Assembly (NCBI GenBank): GCA_036676415.1
Contig: JAKFCX010000062.1
Span: forward strand, 1 to 64,000
DNA from: JAEZDC01 sp036676415
GTDB taxonomy: Bacteria > Bacteroidota > Bacteroidia > Chitinophagales > Chitinophagaceae
DNA length: 64,000 nt
Direction: 5' to 3'
Shown: piece by piece, positions 44,501 to 52,019 of the stretch
Layout: each line of letters starts with the position of its first letter
How positions within the stretch are numbered: position 1 is the stretch's first letter
Program-made: the position numbers and the translations under genes
Notes under the pieces: model-generated
What the model was told of the DNA's origin: nothing
Seen by the model: only the letters and a program-made list of their open reading frames with translations
Database searches by the model: none

Positions 44501-45787
44501 GGTTGGTGTTCCTGCATATGAAGCTCCTATTATTGTTGAGCCACCACCAGTAATTCCAATCTCATTATTCGTATCAGTATTAGCAGCTGTTGTAGCAGCA
44601 CCTGTTAAAGTGATACCAGTATAACAATTTTGGATCTGGATATTGTAATATTTGTTATTGCTGTTAGATCCCGTTGCTGCAGTAGCTGTGACTCCGGCGC
44701 CTGTGCTGGAAGAGGACTGCAGGATTCCGATTACTGAAGTAGATGACCTGTTTAATGTAATCGATGAATTTTTGATGGTGTTATTCTTTGCACCATCTGT
44801 TGCCGAGGCGTTTACAACTCTGTAGCCATATTCTATAAGGTTAGTCGTGGTATTCATATTTGCCGATGCTACATCAATTCCATCAAATGTGATATAATCA
44901 CCACCAACAATCGCAATAACCGCATCAGCACTGCTCGTAACACTTCCAGTGCTTGTTGGTCCGTAATTGCCTAATGCAGAAGTTGTAATTGTGGGGTTAG
45001 CACCTCCACCTGATTTTTGAAAAATAATCTGGTTGGCAGCAGTACCCGTAGCGGTAATAGCTAAAGCAGTTTCGTTGAAGTTTGACCCTGCCGTTACATT
45101 AAACGTAACGCCACCTGCACCTACTCCATGTGCATTTAAATTAGCAATAGCATGTCCGAGGCTCGTATAGTCTCCAGGTATTGTTTTAGCTCCTGTTAGC
45201 CCTGCCGGGGTTGCCGATGTAAGAACTACATTATCTATCGCAGGTGAAACGGTTGCATCGCCTGTATTACTATCATTGGTCCAGGTAAATACAAGGTTTT
45301 TGGTAGTTCCTGCAGCAGAAGCAGGTATCACTACATAAGCCCGTGTGTAACTTCCGGCACCGGCAAATAGCACAGGTAGCTGGTCAGCCGTTGCTGGAAC
45401 AGTGCCTGCAACTGGTGCAGCAGAAGTAAGAGAAACCCTTATATAGTCATACGTAGTTCCTCCAGTTTCTCCTATACCCTTCCAATCAAAAGACAATATA
45501 ATTGCCCCTTGTCCTGCCGGAAAACTGACAGGCGTATAAATATGGTTGGTACTTACAACATTGACGTCATATACATTTGAGACACCACCATCATTGGTAA
45601 TGTATGCAGATTTTGTTCCTCCATTTGCAGTAGCGCTACCCACAAACCAGACATTTGTCGCAGCCGTGTTAGCTGTAGTCCAAACTGTCGGATCTCCCGT
45701 TTCAAAATTGGAATTAACCAGTGATGTTTGTGCGAAAGTAAAAATGCTACTGCATAGCAGTAACCCTAGAAAGTACAACTGTCTCAT
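38591..45787 (-). CDS. Giant T9SS surface protein 3 with jelly-roll, beta-helix, CARDB and Ig-like modules (2398 aa)
   Basis: The signal peptide ends near FTFAQ. Residues about 20-195 are a jelly-roll domain (NSNFETGDPTVWTT). A beta-helix follows to about 714 (ending DIGADEYSV). Then come two CARDB/jelly-roll modules of about 300 aa each, a third CARDB domain, Ig-like PKD/Ig_7-type domains, another jelly-roll, and three Ig-like repeats of about 90 aa (each with TICSG, SVCTG or TICTG and a V-x-W-x-S-S-A core). A unique domain, the PVTLVNFRGEQ module and a type A T9SS sorting domain end the protein. It is the largest of the trio and transcribed first. Function beyond surface display is unknown. 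Confidence 0.88.
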   Translation of the reverse strand: MRQLYFLGLLLCSSIFTFAQTSLVNSNFETGDPTVWTTANTAATNVWFVGSATANGGTKSAYITNDGGVSNVYDVNVVSTNHIYTPVSFPAGQGAIILSFDWKGIGETGGTTYDYIRVSLTSAAPVAGTVPATADQLPVLFAGAGSYTRAYVVIPASAAGTTKNLVFTWTNDSNTGDATVSPAIDNVVLTSATPAGLTGAKTIPGDYTSLGHAIANLNAHGVGAGGVTFNVTAGSNFNETALAITATGTAANQIIFQKSGGGANPTITTSALGNYGPTSTGSVTSSADAVIAIVGGDYITFDGIDVASANMNTTTNLIEYGYRVVNASATDGAKNNTIKNSSITLNRSSTSVIGILQSSSSTGAGVTATAATGSNSNNKYYNIQIQNCYTGITLTGAATTAANTDTNNEIGITGGGSTIIGASYAGTPTADIGGGSSSVSGINAVNQTSVSISNVEIRNLGGTSTVRGIYLDGAQGTSNVFRNRVYGLRSLSTSSTSGITGIEIDMASTGAHIINLYNNFITDITSAYTGAASSTRQLKGILTGSSASTSTYNVDFNSVRIDGSGSPTISSTALEFGSSTPINKVRNNILANFTEAQTGVAKHYAIRSTVATSFGASPGSVSNYNDLYIANTTNGYVGLANTTDRATISDWTTGMTGNAGTDANSINVNPDFVSPLDLHISVSSSSVNGLGTAIAGLTTDIDGQTRLSPPDIGADEYSVLAGVNIGATSLVAPISTGCYGTAETVTISIKNFATSIHDFVANPVTVTVNVTGATAYTSNLVINTGTLAAGATQNVNLPATLDMSNAGAYIFNASATATGDVEAANDAMPAASRVATANTALPQTVNFTGFTGSNLSTPFPNWREGSGATLPLGTTSTWTSQSLWGDGNVTARINLDVASDVEWLVGPKFAATANTLLKFDVAITEFADVIADATGMAGTDDKVIVKISTDCGVSFTDLFIFDASNTGSISNTLVSQTIDLSAYAGQQVIIAFYGSEGTVSDPADYDFHIDNINLYNTVPIDLGAVSLNTPLAPPTAVCYTNSETVAITVRNYGTATLNFATTPVTVTTNVTGAATATLTGTLNTGTLAPGADVVVNMSAPLNMTAAGTYTFNATASIAGDGTASNDAMVTENRINAPVVTLPQTVDFTGFTGANLTATFPNWREGSGATYPTGTTSGWTSSTVFTANGTTAKINLASNVDEEWLVGPKFTVSSLTRLKFKVAITDAASIDADPAGMVGTDDKIVVRISTDCGATYSDLYTFDASTIGTISNTLEQQSISLNAYAGQTVMVAFFASEGTVDDAASYDFHIDDINIETPFAIDAGAIALTAPATKACYSNAETVTITIKNIGGAALDFSATPVTVTTNVTGATTATLTGTVNTGTLASDATLNVTMSATLDMSALGIYTFNASTAIAGDGDAANNAMTAATKTATAVVAGTVSVAPASYCVTGGTPTLTLTGNAGGNILWQESNSATGPWANVGTNGNVYTPAAAITATMYYQAVVSCGTTTTTTNTVTVELKNPQVLTTAPGSSCGTGTVTLGATSSTGSTLNWYANSTGGTALGTGTSFVTPSISSNTTYYVGAGLGAANYSVGAATNGSTGTYTLQAGLLFSVTANMTLNGVHIYPIGTGAGTVNIALKNSAGTVLETLSFACTGTASPGIKTFVPLNWTVPVGDYWLDMTSRTGLVASLIRDATGDIVGGPIATNPAMTIPGVMTITSGRLTASGTSTSYYFFYDWQVSVGCESARVPVLASIDAPTVAGSVAGTQTICSGTSPSDLILSGQTGSVVKWQKSSDAAFTTPQDIASTAVTLTSAVIGNLTADTYFRAVVKNGACVTENSAAALVTVEAVSNAGSLNGNQSVCTGGIPADIVATGTTGNVVRWESSADAAFTSPVTIANTTTTLSPGAITSNTYYRIVVKNGVCNEAVSATPVAIMVDPTSNAGSLNGNQTICTGGTPNSIVASGVTGSVVRWESSSDAAFTTPATIANTTTTLSPGALTATTYYRVVVKSGACSEVSSTTPVMITVNSTITPSMSLAGTAGGTQLCASHDVAASANFFAGNCDIIATVTPSGAAPVSGSVNACVKVESAVPTAAGTNEPYVARHYNIIPATNAATATSTITLYFLQSEFDAFNTARGFYAALPTGTADNAGKANLRVSMFPGSATTPGTAGGTQLDPADADINFADGRWSVSFAATGSGSFFVHTGNFTLPVTLVNFRGEQSGNTNKLLWSTSTEIDNRGFELERSSDGRNFSSITFVASKAENGNSNSTLNYNYNDVRPLAGNNYYRLKQVDKDGKTTFSNVVLLSSKVADITLSSVYPNPTTRELNLVITSPKAEKVTVIVTDLTGKVLLQTATLLVIGDNQQTFNVQQLAAGTYFIKAVCANGCETAVQRFVKQ
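39705..40520 (-). repeat. Three tandem Ig-like coding repeats in giant protein 3
   Basis: Three units of about 270 bases encode Ig-like domains with the shared pattern NAGSLNGNQ, a Cys-T/S-G turn, VVRWESSSDAAF and a Y-Y/F-R-x-V-V-K strand. The second and third are closest to each other. Confidence 0.75.
41830..43640 (-). repeat. Two tandem ~900-bp coding modules in giant protein 3
   Basis: DYDFHIDN-encoding DNA recurs at about 41860 and 42760. The modules match those in giant protein 2, so the family of modules spans both genes. A third CARDB domain without its jelly-roll partner follows in the protein. Confidence 0.75.
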
Positions 45788-45927
45788 AAAGTACGTCAGT
45801 TAAGTTTTGGAATTAAGGACTGCCAAAATAGTTTAATTATCCTATCTGGAGAAATTTAAATTCTTTTACAGCTTATCCTCATCCTAATCATCTAACCCTC
45901 ACACCAAACCATCCATTTTGCTTTTCC

Positions 45928-45935
45928 TACATTTG
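45928..45935 (+). promoter_or_regulatory. -7 promoter element (TACATTTG) of the arginase gene
   Basis: This exact TAnnTTTG match is 14 bases before the arginase ATG, predicting a leader of about ten bases. Confidence 0.5.
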
Positions 45936-45949
45936 CTCTTTGCTGTTAT

Positions 45950-46897
45950 ATGAAGAATATCAAACTGATAGAAGTTCCCTCCGAGATTGGCGCAGGTACA
46001 AGAGGTGCCAGCCTCGGCATTGAAGCATTGAAAATTGCTGCTCTCGATTTCATGAGCAACTTCTTTATTCATTTTCCTTCCGAAAAAATTCAACCGGAAA
46101 ACGAAATATTATACCAGCCTATCGAGTCTCCTTATGCAAAACGCATAAAAGGTGTTGCGGCGATGTATGAAAAAGTAAGCAAATCGGTTTCAGACTCAAT
46201 GAAAAGCAATTTTTTCCCTGTAGTGTTAAGTGGAGATCATAGTATTGCAGGCGCTACCATAGCTGGCATCAAGATGGCAAAACCCAAAAGTAAGCTTGGT
46301 GTTGTCTGGATTGATGCACATGCTGATCTTCACACTCCTTATACCACACCTTCAGGAAACATGCACGGTATGCCAATGGCTACAGCATTAGGAACGGATA
46401 ATTCCACTTCAGCTGTTCATGACCTGGATACCGAGACAAAAAGATACTGGGAACAGCTCAAAAATATAGGTAAGATCTGCCCAAAAGTGTTGCCCGAAGA
46501 TGTTGTATATATCGCTTTGCGTGACTACGAAAAAGAGGAAAAGAACATCATTGAAAAAAATGAGATAAAGGTGATCACCACCAGTGAAGTAAGAAGAAAA
46601 GGAGCCGAAAACGTCGTTCGGTCGGTATTGCGTTACTTAAGTGATTGTACCGATATTTATGTATCGTTTGATGTGGACAGCCTGGATGCATCCATCTCAA
46701 GAGGAACCGGAACACCGGTAGGAAACGGATTAAAAGAAAGAGAAGCAGAAGACCTGATCAGCAAGCTAATGCAAAACCGGAAAGTTTGTTGTTTTGAAAT
46801 CACAGAAGTAAATCCAACACTCGATAAAGAAAACCTGATGGCCGAAATCGCTTTTAATATTCTGCAGCGAAGTGTGAATGTGCTGATGATGAGTTAA
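45950..46897 (+). CDS. rocF: Arginase (ureohydrolase family)
   Basis: Arginase hydrolyses arginine to ornithine and urea. The 315-aa product has the ureohydrolase metal-binding motifs GDHSI, DAHADLHT and SFDVDSLDAS, all needed for the two-manganese site, and the C-terminal EITEVNPTLD. The N-terminus (IEVPSEIGAGTRGASLG) matches Bacteroidota arginases. Agmatinase or formimidoylglutamase activity cannot be excluded from sequence alone, but the presence of rocD and pruA in the window favours arginase. It is separated from rocD by the three giant genes on the opposite strand. Confidence 0.88.
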   Translation: MKNIKLIEVPSEIGAGTRGASLGIEALKIAALDFMSNFFIHFPSEKIQPENEILYQPIESPYAKRIKGVAAMYEKVSKSVSDSMKSNFFPVVLSGDHSIAGATIAGIKMAKPKSKLGVVWIDAHADLHTPYTTPSGNMHGMPMATALGTDNSTSAVHDLDTETKRYWEQLKNIGKICPKVLPEDVVYIALRDYEKEEKNIIEKNEIKVITTSEVRRKGAENVVRSVLRYLSDCTDIYVSFDVDSLDASISRGTGTPVGNGLKEREAEDLISKLMQNRKVCCFEITEVNPTLDKENLMAEIAFNILQRSVNVLMMS

Positions 46898-46933
46898 AAG
46901 GTTTAGGCAGCAACGCTAACCATCATTCTTAAC

Positions 46934-49927
46934 TCACCACACCACCCAATCATAATGATTCGTTTCATTTCTACTGGTTGGCTTTTGTAAACCGTTTGTC
47001 AATTGTACCACTTTATCACTCACCATCTTTTTCAATGCAGATACGGTAAGGGTTGCATTGTTATTAAACGCATCAATAATACTATAAGTAAAAACGCCAT
47101 TCCTCAGATCACCTCTTTCTAAAGCATATTGCATCCCTCCTGCCGCACTAATGATTGTCGCACCTGTGCCCTTACTCACATTTACAAACAGGTTCTGCAT
47201 CAATTCTACACTATTACTCATGCCAATATTCTTTTTAGGCACCACTTTAATGGTACTTCTTGTTGACACTCCATTCTCATTCAATTCTTTTTTTGAAGAT
47301 TCTATCTTCTGCAGTTCTTCCTTATCTACCTCTCCACTATGGCAGGCATCTATCAGCATCAGCTTTTGTCGGGGTTTAATATTATCCAACAAACTTTCCA
47401 GTTCATCATATCCGAGTCCATTCTTTGCAGGATCATCAAAATTGATCGCATGGGTTGACAAGAAATAATCAAAATCTTTGCTTAACACACCGTGCCCCGA
47501 ATAACTAACAATCACTTTATCGTCTTCACCAAGTTCTACAAGTTTCTTCTTTAAAGCCAGGATATTCTGCCTTGTCACCTCTTCATCAAACAAAGTATCA
47601 ATGATAACACCAGGGTATTTTTGCTTGAGCTTTAATGCAAGATCCCTGATGTCTTTTACACTCCAGTTTAAATTGTATTCGGGATTTTTAAACCGATTAA
47701 TACCAATGCCAATAAAATGAACCGCAGGTATAGTTGTTGTTTTGGATGCATGCTGCACATACAAAGGTATTTTCATACTTTCTACTCCATTCTCATTGTA
47801 CACAGATGTTTCTATCCGATTCTCTCCATTAGAAAGTTTGATACTGACTGTAGTATCAAAATCTTTTCGCTTTGTACTAATTTGCATCCCCCTCATACCA
47901 AATAATGGAACATCATTGACCCAGATATTAAACCTCGTCAAATAATAGTTGGCATCGGAAGCAACAATTCGTAATAGCAGTTGATCATTCACCTGGTTAA
48001 AAGAAACCTTGTCTCTCCCAGAAAAATCGCATTGAGGCACTGATACATCATCCCGGAACTGGGTCGTATCGATCCCTAGTTTCTTAATTCTTTTCTCATA
48101 CGCTTTCTTAAAAGATTGTATCAGCAACCTGTCTTTATTACCGATTTGTTCCTGCACTTTATCTGGCCGGTTAAACTTAATATCCAATTGGTCAAACGTA
48201 ATAACTTTCAGGTCTTTTGTTACATAATGTATCAGCTTTGCTGCACCGGGAGTGGCCTGGTAAAAACCACCAGGTATCAAAGTAAGGTAATCAGTGCTGT
48301 CAATTTGAAAGAATTGATACTCCTCTTTTTTTGATGCAATATCCACTACCTTGTTGATGCTGCTGGCAGTTCCTAAGACAAGCTTTTTATCATCCGGAGT
48401 AAACACTGCAGCGTTAATATAATTACCCGGCTCTTTATCCAATGAATACAATTGCTTTCCTGTTTTTATATCGAATACACGAAACAGGGCATTATTATCA
48501 AGAAAGAATACCAGGTTTTTGTTGGTACTGATACCTCCACCAAATACTTCTTTATTGATGTCACCCGTGTTTTTATTGATGGTGGTAACTAATTTACCGG
48601 TGGCAACATCATAGATCATAATATTCGGTCCCCAGCCAAATAATGCCAGTAAACGATTATCAGGACTAAAACAAGCATAAGTTAACAGGTCATCTTTATC
48701 AAATGCAAAACTTCTTATTGGCTTACCTGTTCGGATACTCCAAAGTATTGCTGCATCTTTTTCGGTGTACATAGTTGTCAAAAGCATGCTATCGCCATAA
48801 GAAAAGAAAGCGTACTTAAGCTTATTGGAAAAAGAAGGTTGATTGAATTGGGATAAAGCTTTCATTGCTTTCATATCATAGACTGCGAAATTGTTGTCCA
48901 GTAATTGCACTCCTAATGACCGATCATTACTGAACACTGCATTTATCTTACTTTCCCCGGTGTACAAATTTGGCCGGGCTATTCCTTCATAAAACAAAGT
49001 GTTACGCATTTGCATCGTCCTGGTGTTCCATACACCGGCATATAATTTATCTTTCGGCTCTGCCACCAGCGTACTGTCGTTTGCGAAATAAAACAACTGG
49101 GTGATGGTGGTATGTGCCGGAAGTTTCATTCGCTTCACCTTTTTGGCAGAATCTGTAATCCATATATCATTACTTTCCAGTTCGAAATCAAGGCCTTTAT
49201 CTTGTCTGCTAAACAAGGATGGAATTTTCCATGAGGGTGATTCGGGATTCAGTAATGATGTATCACTTAGTTTGTTCTGCTGCACCTCATATAACTTGCT
49301 ATCATCGTTATACTTTGTTATGGCCAGCATTTCATTGGTGCTAATGTTCCAGTAATACCGGAAGAAGCCTTCTTTTTCTGCACTGGTAACCATGGCAACT
49401 TCACCGTTTATATTAATAACAGGAATGCCAAAAGTATAATCGTAAGATGGCACTCCTTTTCCTGGACTGAAAACGTTCAACAGTTTCCCGGTAGCTACAT
49501 CCCAAATCCTGATATCATTTGCTGCAGCAATAAACCTGCTTCCATCTATATTAAAATTTCCTCCCTGTACTGTCTGTCCATTCGTTTTAAATACATGAAC
49601 AATCGATACATCTTTTGTTCTTCTGATGATGATCGTACTGTCCTGTGATCCTGCTGTAAAAAATAATGTTCCATCATTTGAATATCCCATTCGGTATACA
49701 CGGCCATTATGGCCATGCAGGTTTGCCAGCAGATGACCTGTCTGTGCATTCCACACTCTGGGAATCTCGAACCTGTCTCTTGTAAGAATGTACTGATAAT
49801 CGGGACTGTAAATAGCATCGTATACACCACCAGAATGCCCCACAGGTAAAATAACAGTAAGGCCTGGCTGCTGTGCTTTTGATAGAAAAGAGCTGCAGAG
49901 GAAAAAGATAATGAGCAGTTTGTTCAT
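46934..49927 (-). CDS. Exported WD40-repeat protein with C-terminal caspase (C14) domain
   Basis: The 997-aa product begins with a signal peptide (MNKLLIIFFLCSSFLSKAQ; start at 49927). Residues about 30-560 are WD40-like blades, with repeats such as VWNAQTGHLLANLHGH, IRIWDVATGKLL, YDVATGKLV and FDIKTGKQLYSL. After a linker and an Ig-like segment, residues about 750-990 form a caspase-like peptidase: His812 in SYSGHG and Cys862 in DACHSGE form the expected dyad. There is no T9SS sorting domain. It should act in the periplasm or at the surface; substrate and trigger are unknown. The RmlD-like gene lies 72 bases upstream on the same strand. Confidence 0.9.
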   Translation of the reverse strand: MNKLLIIFFLCSSFLSKAQQPGLTVILPVGHSGGVYDAIYSPDYQYILTRDRFEIPRVWNAQTGHLLANLHGHNGRVYRMGYSNDGTLFFTAGSQDSTIIIRRTKDVSIVHVFKTNGQTVQGGNFNIDGSRFIAAANDIRIWDVATGKLLNVFSPGKGVPSYDYTFGIPVININGEVAMVTSAEKEGFFRYYWNISTNEMLAITKYNDDSKLYEVQQNKLSDTSLLNPESPSWKIPSLFSRQDKGLDFELESNDIWITDSAKKVKRMKLPAHTTITQLFYFANDSTLVAEPKDKLYAGVWNTRTMQMRNTLFYEGIARPNLYTGESKINAVFSNDRSLGVQLLDNNFAVYDMKAMKALSQFNQPSFSNKLKYAFFSYGDSMLLTTMYTEKDAAILWSIRTGKPIRSFAFDKDDLLTYACFSPDNRLLALFGWGPNIMIYDVATGKLVTTINKNTGDINKEVFGGGISTNKNLVFFLDNNALFRVFDIKTGKQLYSLDKEPGNYINAAVFTPDDKKLVLGTASSINKVVDIASKKEEYQFFQIDSTDYLTLIPGGFYQATPGAAKLIHYVTKDLKVITFDQLDIKFNRPDKVQEQIGNKDRLLIQSFKKAYEKRIKKLGIDTTQFRDDVSVPQCDFSGRDKVSFNQVNDQLLLRIVASDANYYLTRFNIWVNDVPLFGMRGMQISTKRKDFDTTVSIKLSNGENRIETSVYNENGVESMKIPLYVQHASKTTTIPAVHFIGIGINRFKNPEYNLNWSVKDIRDLALKLKQKYPGVIIDTLFDEEVTRQNILALKKKLVELGEDDKVIVSYSGHGVLSKDFDYFLSTHAINFDDPAKNGLGYDELESLLDNIKPRQKLMLIDACHSGEVDKEELQKIESSKKELNENGVSTRSTIKVVPKKNIGMSNSVELMQNLFVNVSKGTGATIISAAGGMQYALERGDLRNGVFTYSIIDAFNNNATLTVSALKKMVSDKVVQLTNGLQKPTSRNETNHYDWVVW

Positions 49928-49999
49928 GGAGATGAAAATATGAAACAAAAGAATAGCTTACTTGCTTCAGATTTATGAACCAGTGCTGCAATCTTAACT

Positions 50000-50902
50000 T
50001 TAGAAGGTTTTATCACTATTATCCGGAAATGACCGCCTAAGCCCTTCTTCGAAAATTACCGGTGCAAAACCTAACTGCCTTTTAGCCATTTCAATCCTCA
50101 GTCCACCTTGCTTTGCCCTTTGCACAGGCTCTTTAAATGTTTCTTCGGTAACAGGTTCTATCAGTGATGCATTCAACCCGGCAAACTTTGCAAAATGAAC
50201 AGCCATATCGTAGGGAGTCAACCTTTCTTCGCCGGAAAGATGATATAACCCTGTTGCTCGTTGTTCAATTGCAGTTGCAATTCCCTTACAAATATCTCCC
50301 ACATAAGTTGGTGTTCTTACCTGGTCACTGACTACTTTGATCCGCTTGCCAATTTCCAGGCTTTCCTTCACCCAATGTAAAAATGTTGGCCGCATGCCTT
50401 CCCAGGTTTCGCCATACATAAACACAGGACGAACAATCGTATACTGCAAACCACTTTGTTCAACAACCTTTTCAGCTTTTAACTTGCTCTCACCATAATA
50501 ATTTAAAGGTGATGGTGCTGCCTCTTCATCATGAGGGCCTCCATCACCAAAAACAAAGTCGGTTGATATATAAATGAAATGTGGTTCATGCGTTAAATGC
50601 TTTGCTGCATCAACCAGATGTTTCGTGCCATTAATATTTACATCATCACATAGCATTCTATTTGTATCACATTCATCCGGCCGGCTCATTGCTGCAGCAT
50701 GAATGATCACTTCAGCTTCCGTATCCAATAACAATTGCTGCAGTGAAGACGGATCGGTAATATCTGCAGCTAAATAACGCACACCCGGAAATGAAACTCT
50801 TTTCTCTCCCCTGCCTGTAGCAAAAATTGTATGCGAATTTTCCAGGAACCTGCACAAATGTTGCCCCAGGAATCCGTTGGCTCCGGTGATCATAATCTTC
50901 AT
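50000..50902 (-). CDS. RmlD-like NAD(P)-dependent sugar reductase/epimerase
   Basis: The 300-aa product is an extended short-chain dehydrogenase with the cofactor motif GANGFLGQHL at residues 7-16, the catalytic Y-x3-K in YYGESKLKAE and the Ser/Thr region YISTDFVFGDGG. Overall it resembles dTDP-4-dehydrorhamnose reductase (RmlD), the last step of dTDP-rhamnose synthesis. No rmlA, B or C is present, so the substrate is open and it may be another nucleotide-sugar reductase. It is upstream of the WD40-caspase gene and divergent from pfkA. Confidence 0.85.
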   Translation of the reverse strand: MKIMITGANGFLGQHLCRFLENSHTIFATGRGEKRVSFPGVRYLAADITDPSSLQQLLLDTEAEVIIHAAAMSRPDECDTNRMLCDDVNINGTKHLVDAAKHLTHEPHFIYISTDFVFGDGGPHDEEAAPSPLNYYGESKLKAEKVVEQSGLQYTIVRPVFMYGETWEGMRPTFLHWVKESLEIGKRIKVVSDQVRTPTYVGDICKGIATAIEQRATGLYHLSGEERLTPYDMAVHFAKFAGLNASLIEPVTEETFKEPVQRAKQGGLRIEMAKRQLGFAPVIFEEGLRRSFPDNSDKTF

Positions 50903-51001
50903 ATGAACAATAATATTAAAAGAACCTGATTTGAATCGTGTAAAGTTTACACATTAATCAGTCTTTTGTATTTGTGTTTACATTACCTTAGCTGCCTTGT
51001 T

Positions 51002-51988
51002 ATGAGTCATAAAAAAGTTACCAGGATCGGCGTACTCACCTCAGGTGGAGATTCGCCCGGAATGAATGCAGCCGTCAGAGCAGTAGTTAGAACAGGACTT
51101 TACCATGGTTTAGAAGTATATGGCATTATGCGTGGCTATAGTGGCATGCTGGATGATGATATCGTGAAGATGGAAACACGTTCTGTTGCCAATATCATCC
51201 AACGTGGTGGTACTATTCTTAAAACAGCCAGGTGTAAGGAATTTTTAGAACCGGAAGGCCGACGAAGAGGCTTCGAAAATTTACAGAAAAGAGGTATAGA
51301 TGGCCTTGTCATAATTGGTGGAGACGGAAGCTTCAGAGGAGCCCAGATCTTCAGCCAGGAGTTTGATATTCCATGTATCGGTTTGCCCGGAACAATTGAT
51401 AAAGACATTGCCGGCACAGATGTTACCATTGGTTTTGATACTGCTGTAAACACTGCAGTTGAAGCCATTGATAAGATACGTGATACCATGGAAGCTCACG
51501 ACCGTTTATTCATTGTAGAAGTAATGGGTCGTGATGCAGGATACATTGCTTTACACAGCGGAATTGCTACTGGTGCAGAAAACATTCTCATCCCCGAAAC
51601 AAAGACAGATATGGAAGCAATACTGGCTTCGCTTTCTGAAAAAGAAAAAAGAAAGAAGCTGGTAAACCTGATCGTTGTAGCCGAAGGTGAAGAATTTGGT
51701 GGAGCAGAAAAAGTAGCAAAAGTGGTAAGAGAACATCTCCCTAAATCAGACATACGTGTTTGTATTCTTGGTCATATTCAAAGAGGTGGCTCACCTAGTT
51801 GCCAGGATAGGCTTATAGCGAGCCATATGGGTTATTATGCTGTTGATAGTTTATTAGCAGGAAGAAGTAATGTAATGGTGGGTGTGGTCAATAACAAAAT
51901 ACATTACACTCCTTTTGATAAAGCCATCAAAGAAAAACAGAAAGTTGGACAGGAATGGATCAAGATCGTGAAGATCCTCGCCAGCTAA
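51002..51988 (+). CDS. pfkA: ATP-dependent 6-phosphofructokinase
   Basis: PfkA phosphorylates fructose 6-phosphate in glycolysis. The 328-aa product has GGDSPGMNAAVRA (ATP site), IGGDGSFRGA (the Gly in GDGS is typical of ATP-using enzymes) and the catalytic motif PGTIDKDIAGTD, where the E. coli enzyme has N instead of K next to the second Asp. The start at 51002 gives MSHKKVTRIGVLTSGG, matching homologues; longer starts add an unlikely leader. Pyruvate kinase follows after 31 bases, so the two glycolytic enzymes form an operon. Confidence 0.96.
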   Translation: MSHKKVTRIGVLTSGGDSPGMNAAVRAVVRTGLYHGLEVYGIMRGYSGMLDDDIVKMETRSVANIIQRGGTILKTARCKEFLEPEGRRRGFENLQKRGIDGLVIIGGDGSFRGAQIFSQEFDIPCIGLPGTIDKDIAGTDVTIGFDTAVNTAVEAIDKIRDTMEAHDRLFIVEVMGRDAGYIALHSGIATGAENILIPETKTDMEAILASLSEKEKRKKLVNLIVVAEGEEFGGAEKVAKVVREHLPKSDIRVCILGHIQRGGSPSCQDRLIASHMGYYAVDSLLAGRSNVMVGVVNNKIHYTPFDKAIKEKQKVGQEWIKIVKILAS

Positions 51989-52019
51989 AAAATTTCAAAT
52001 TTCAAATCTCAAAGCTCTC

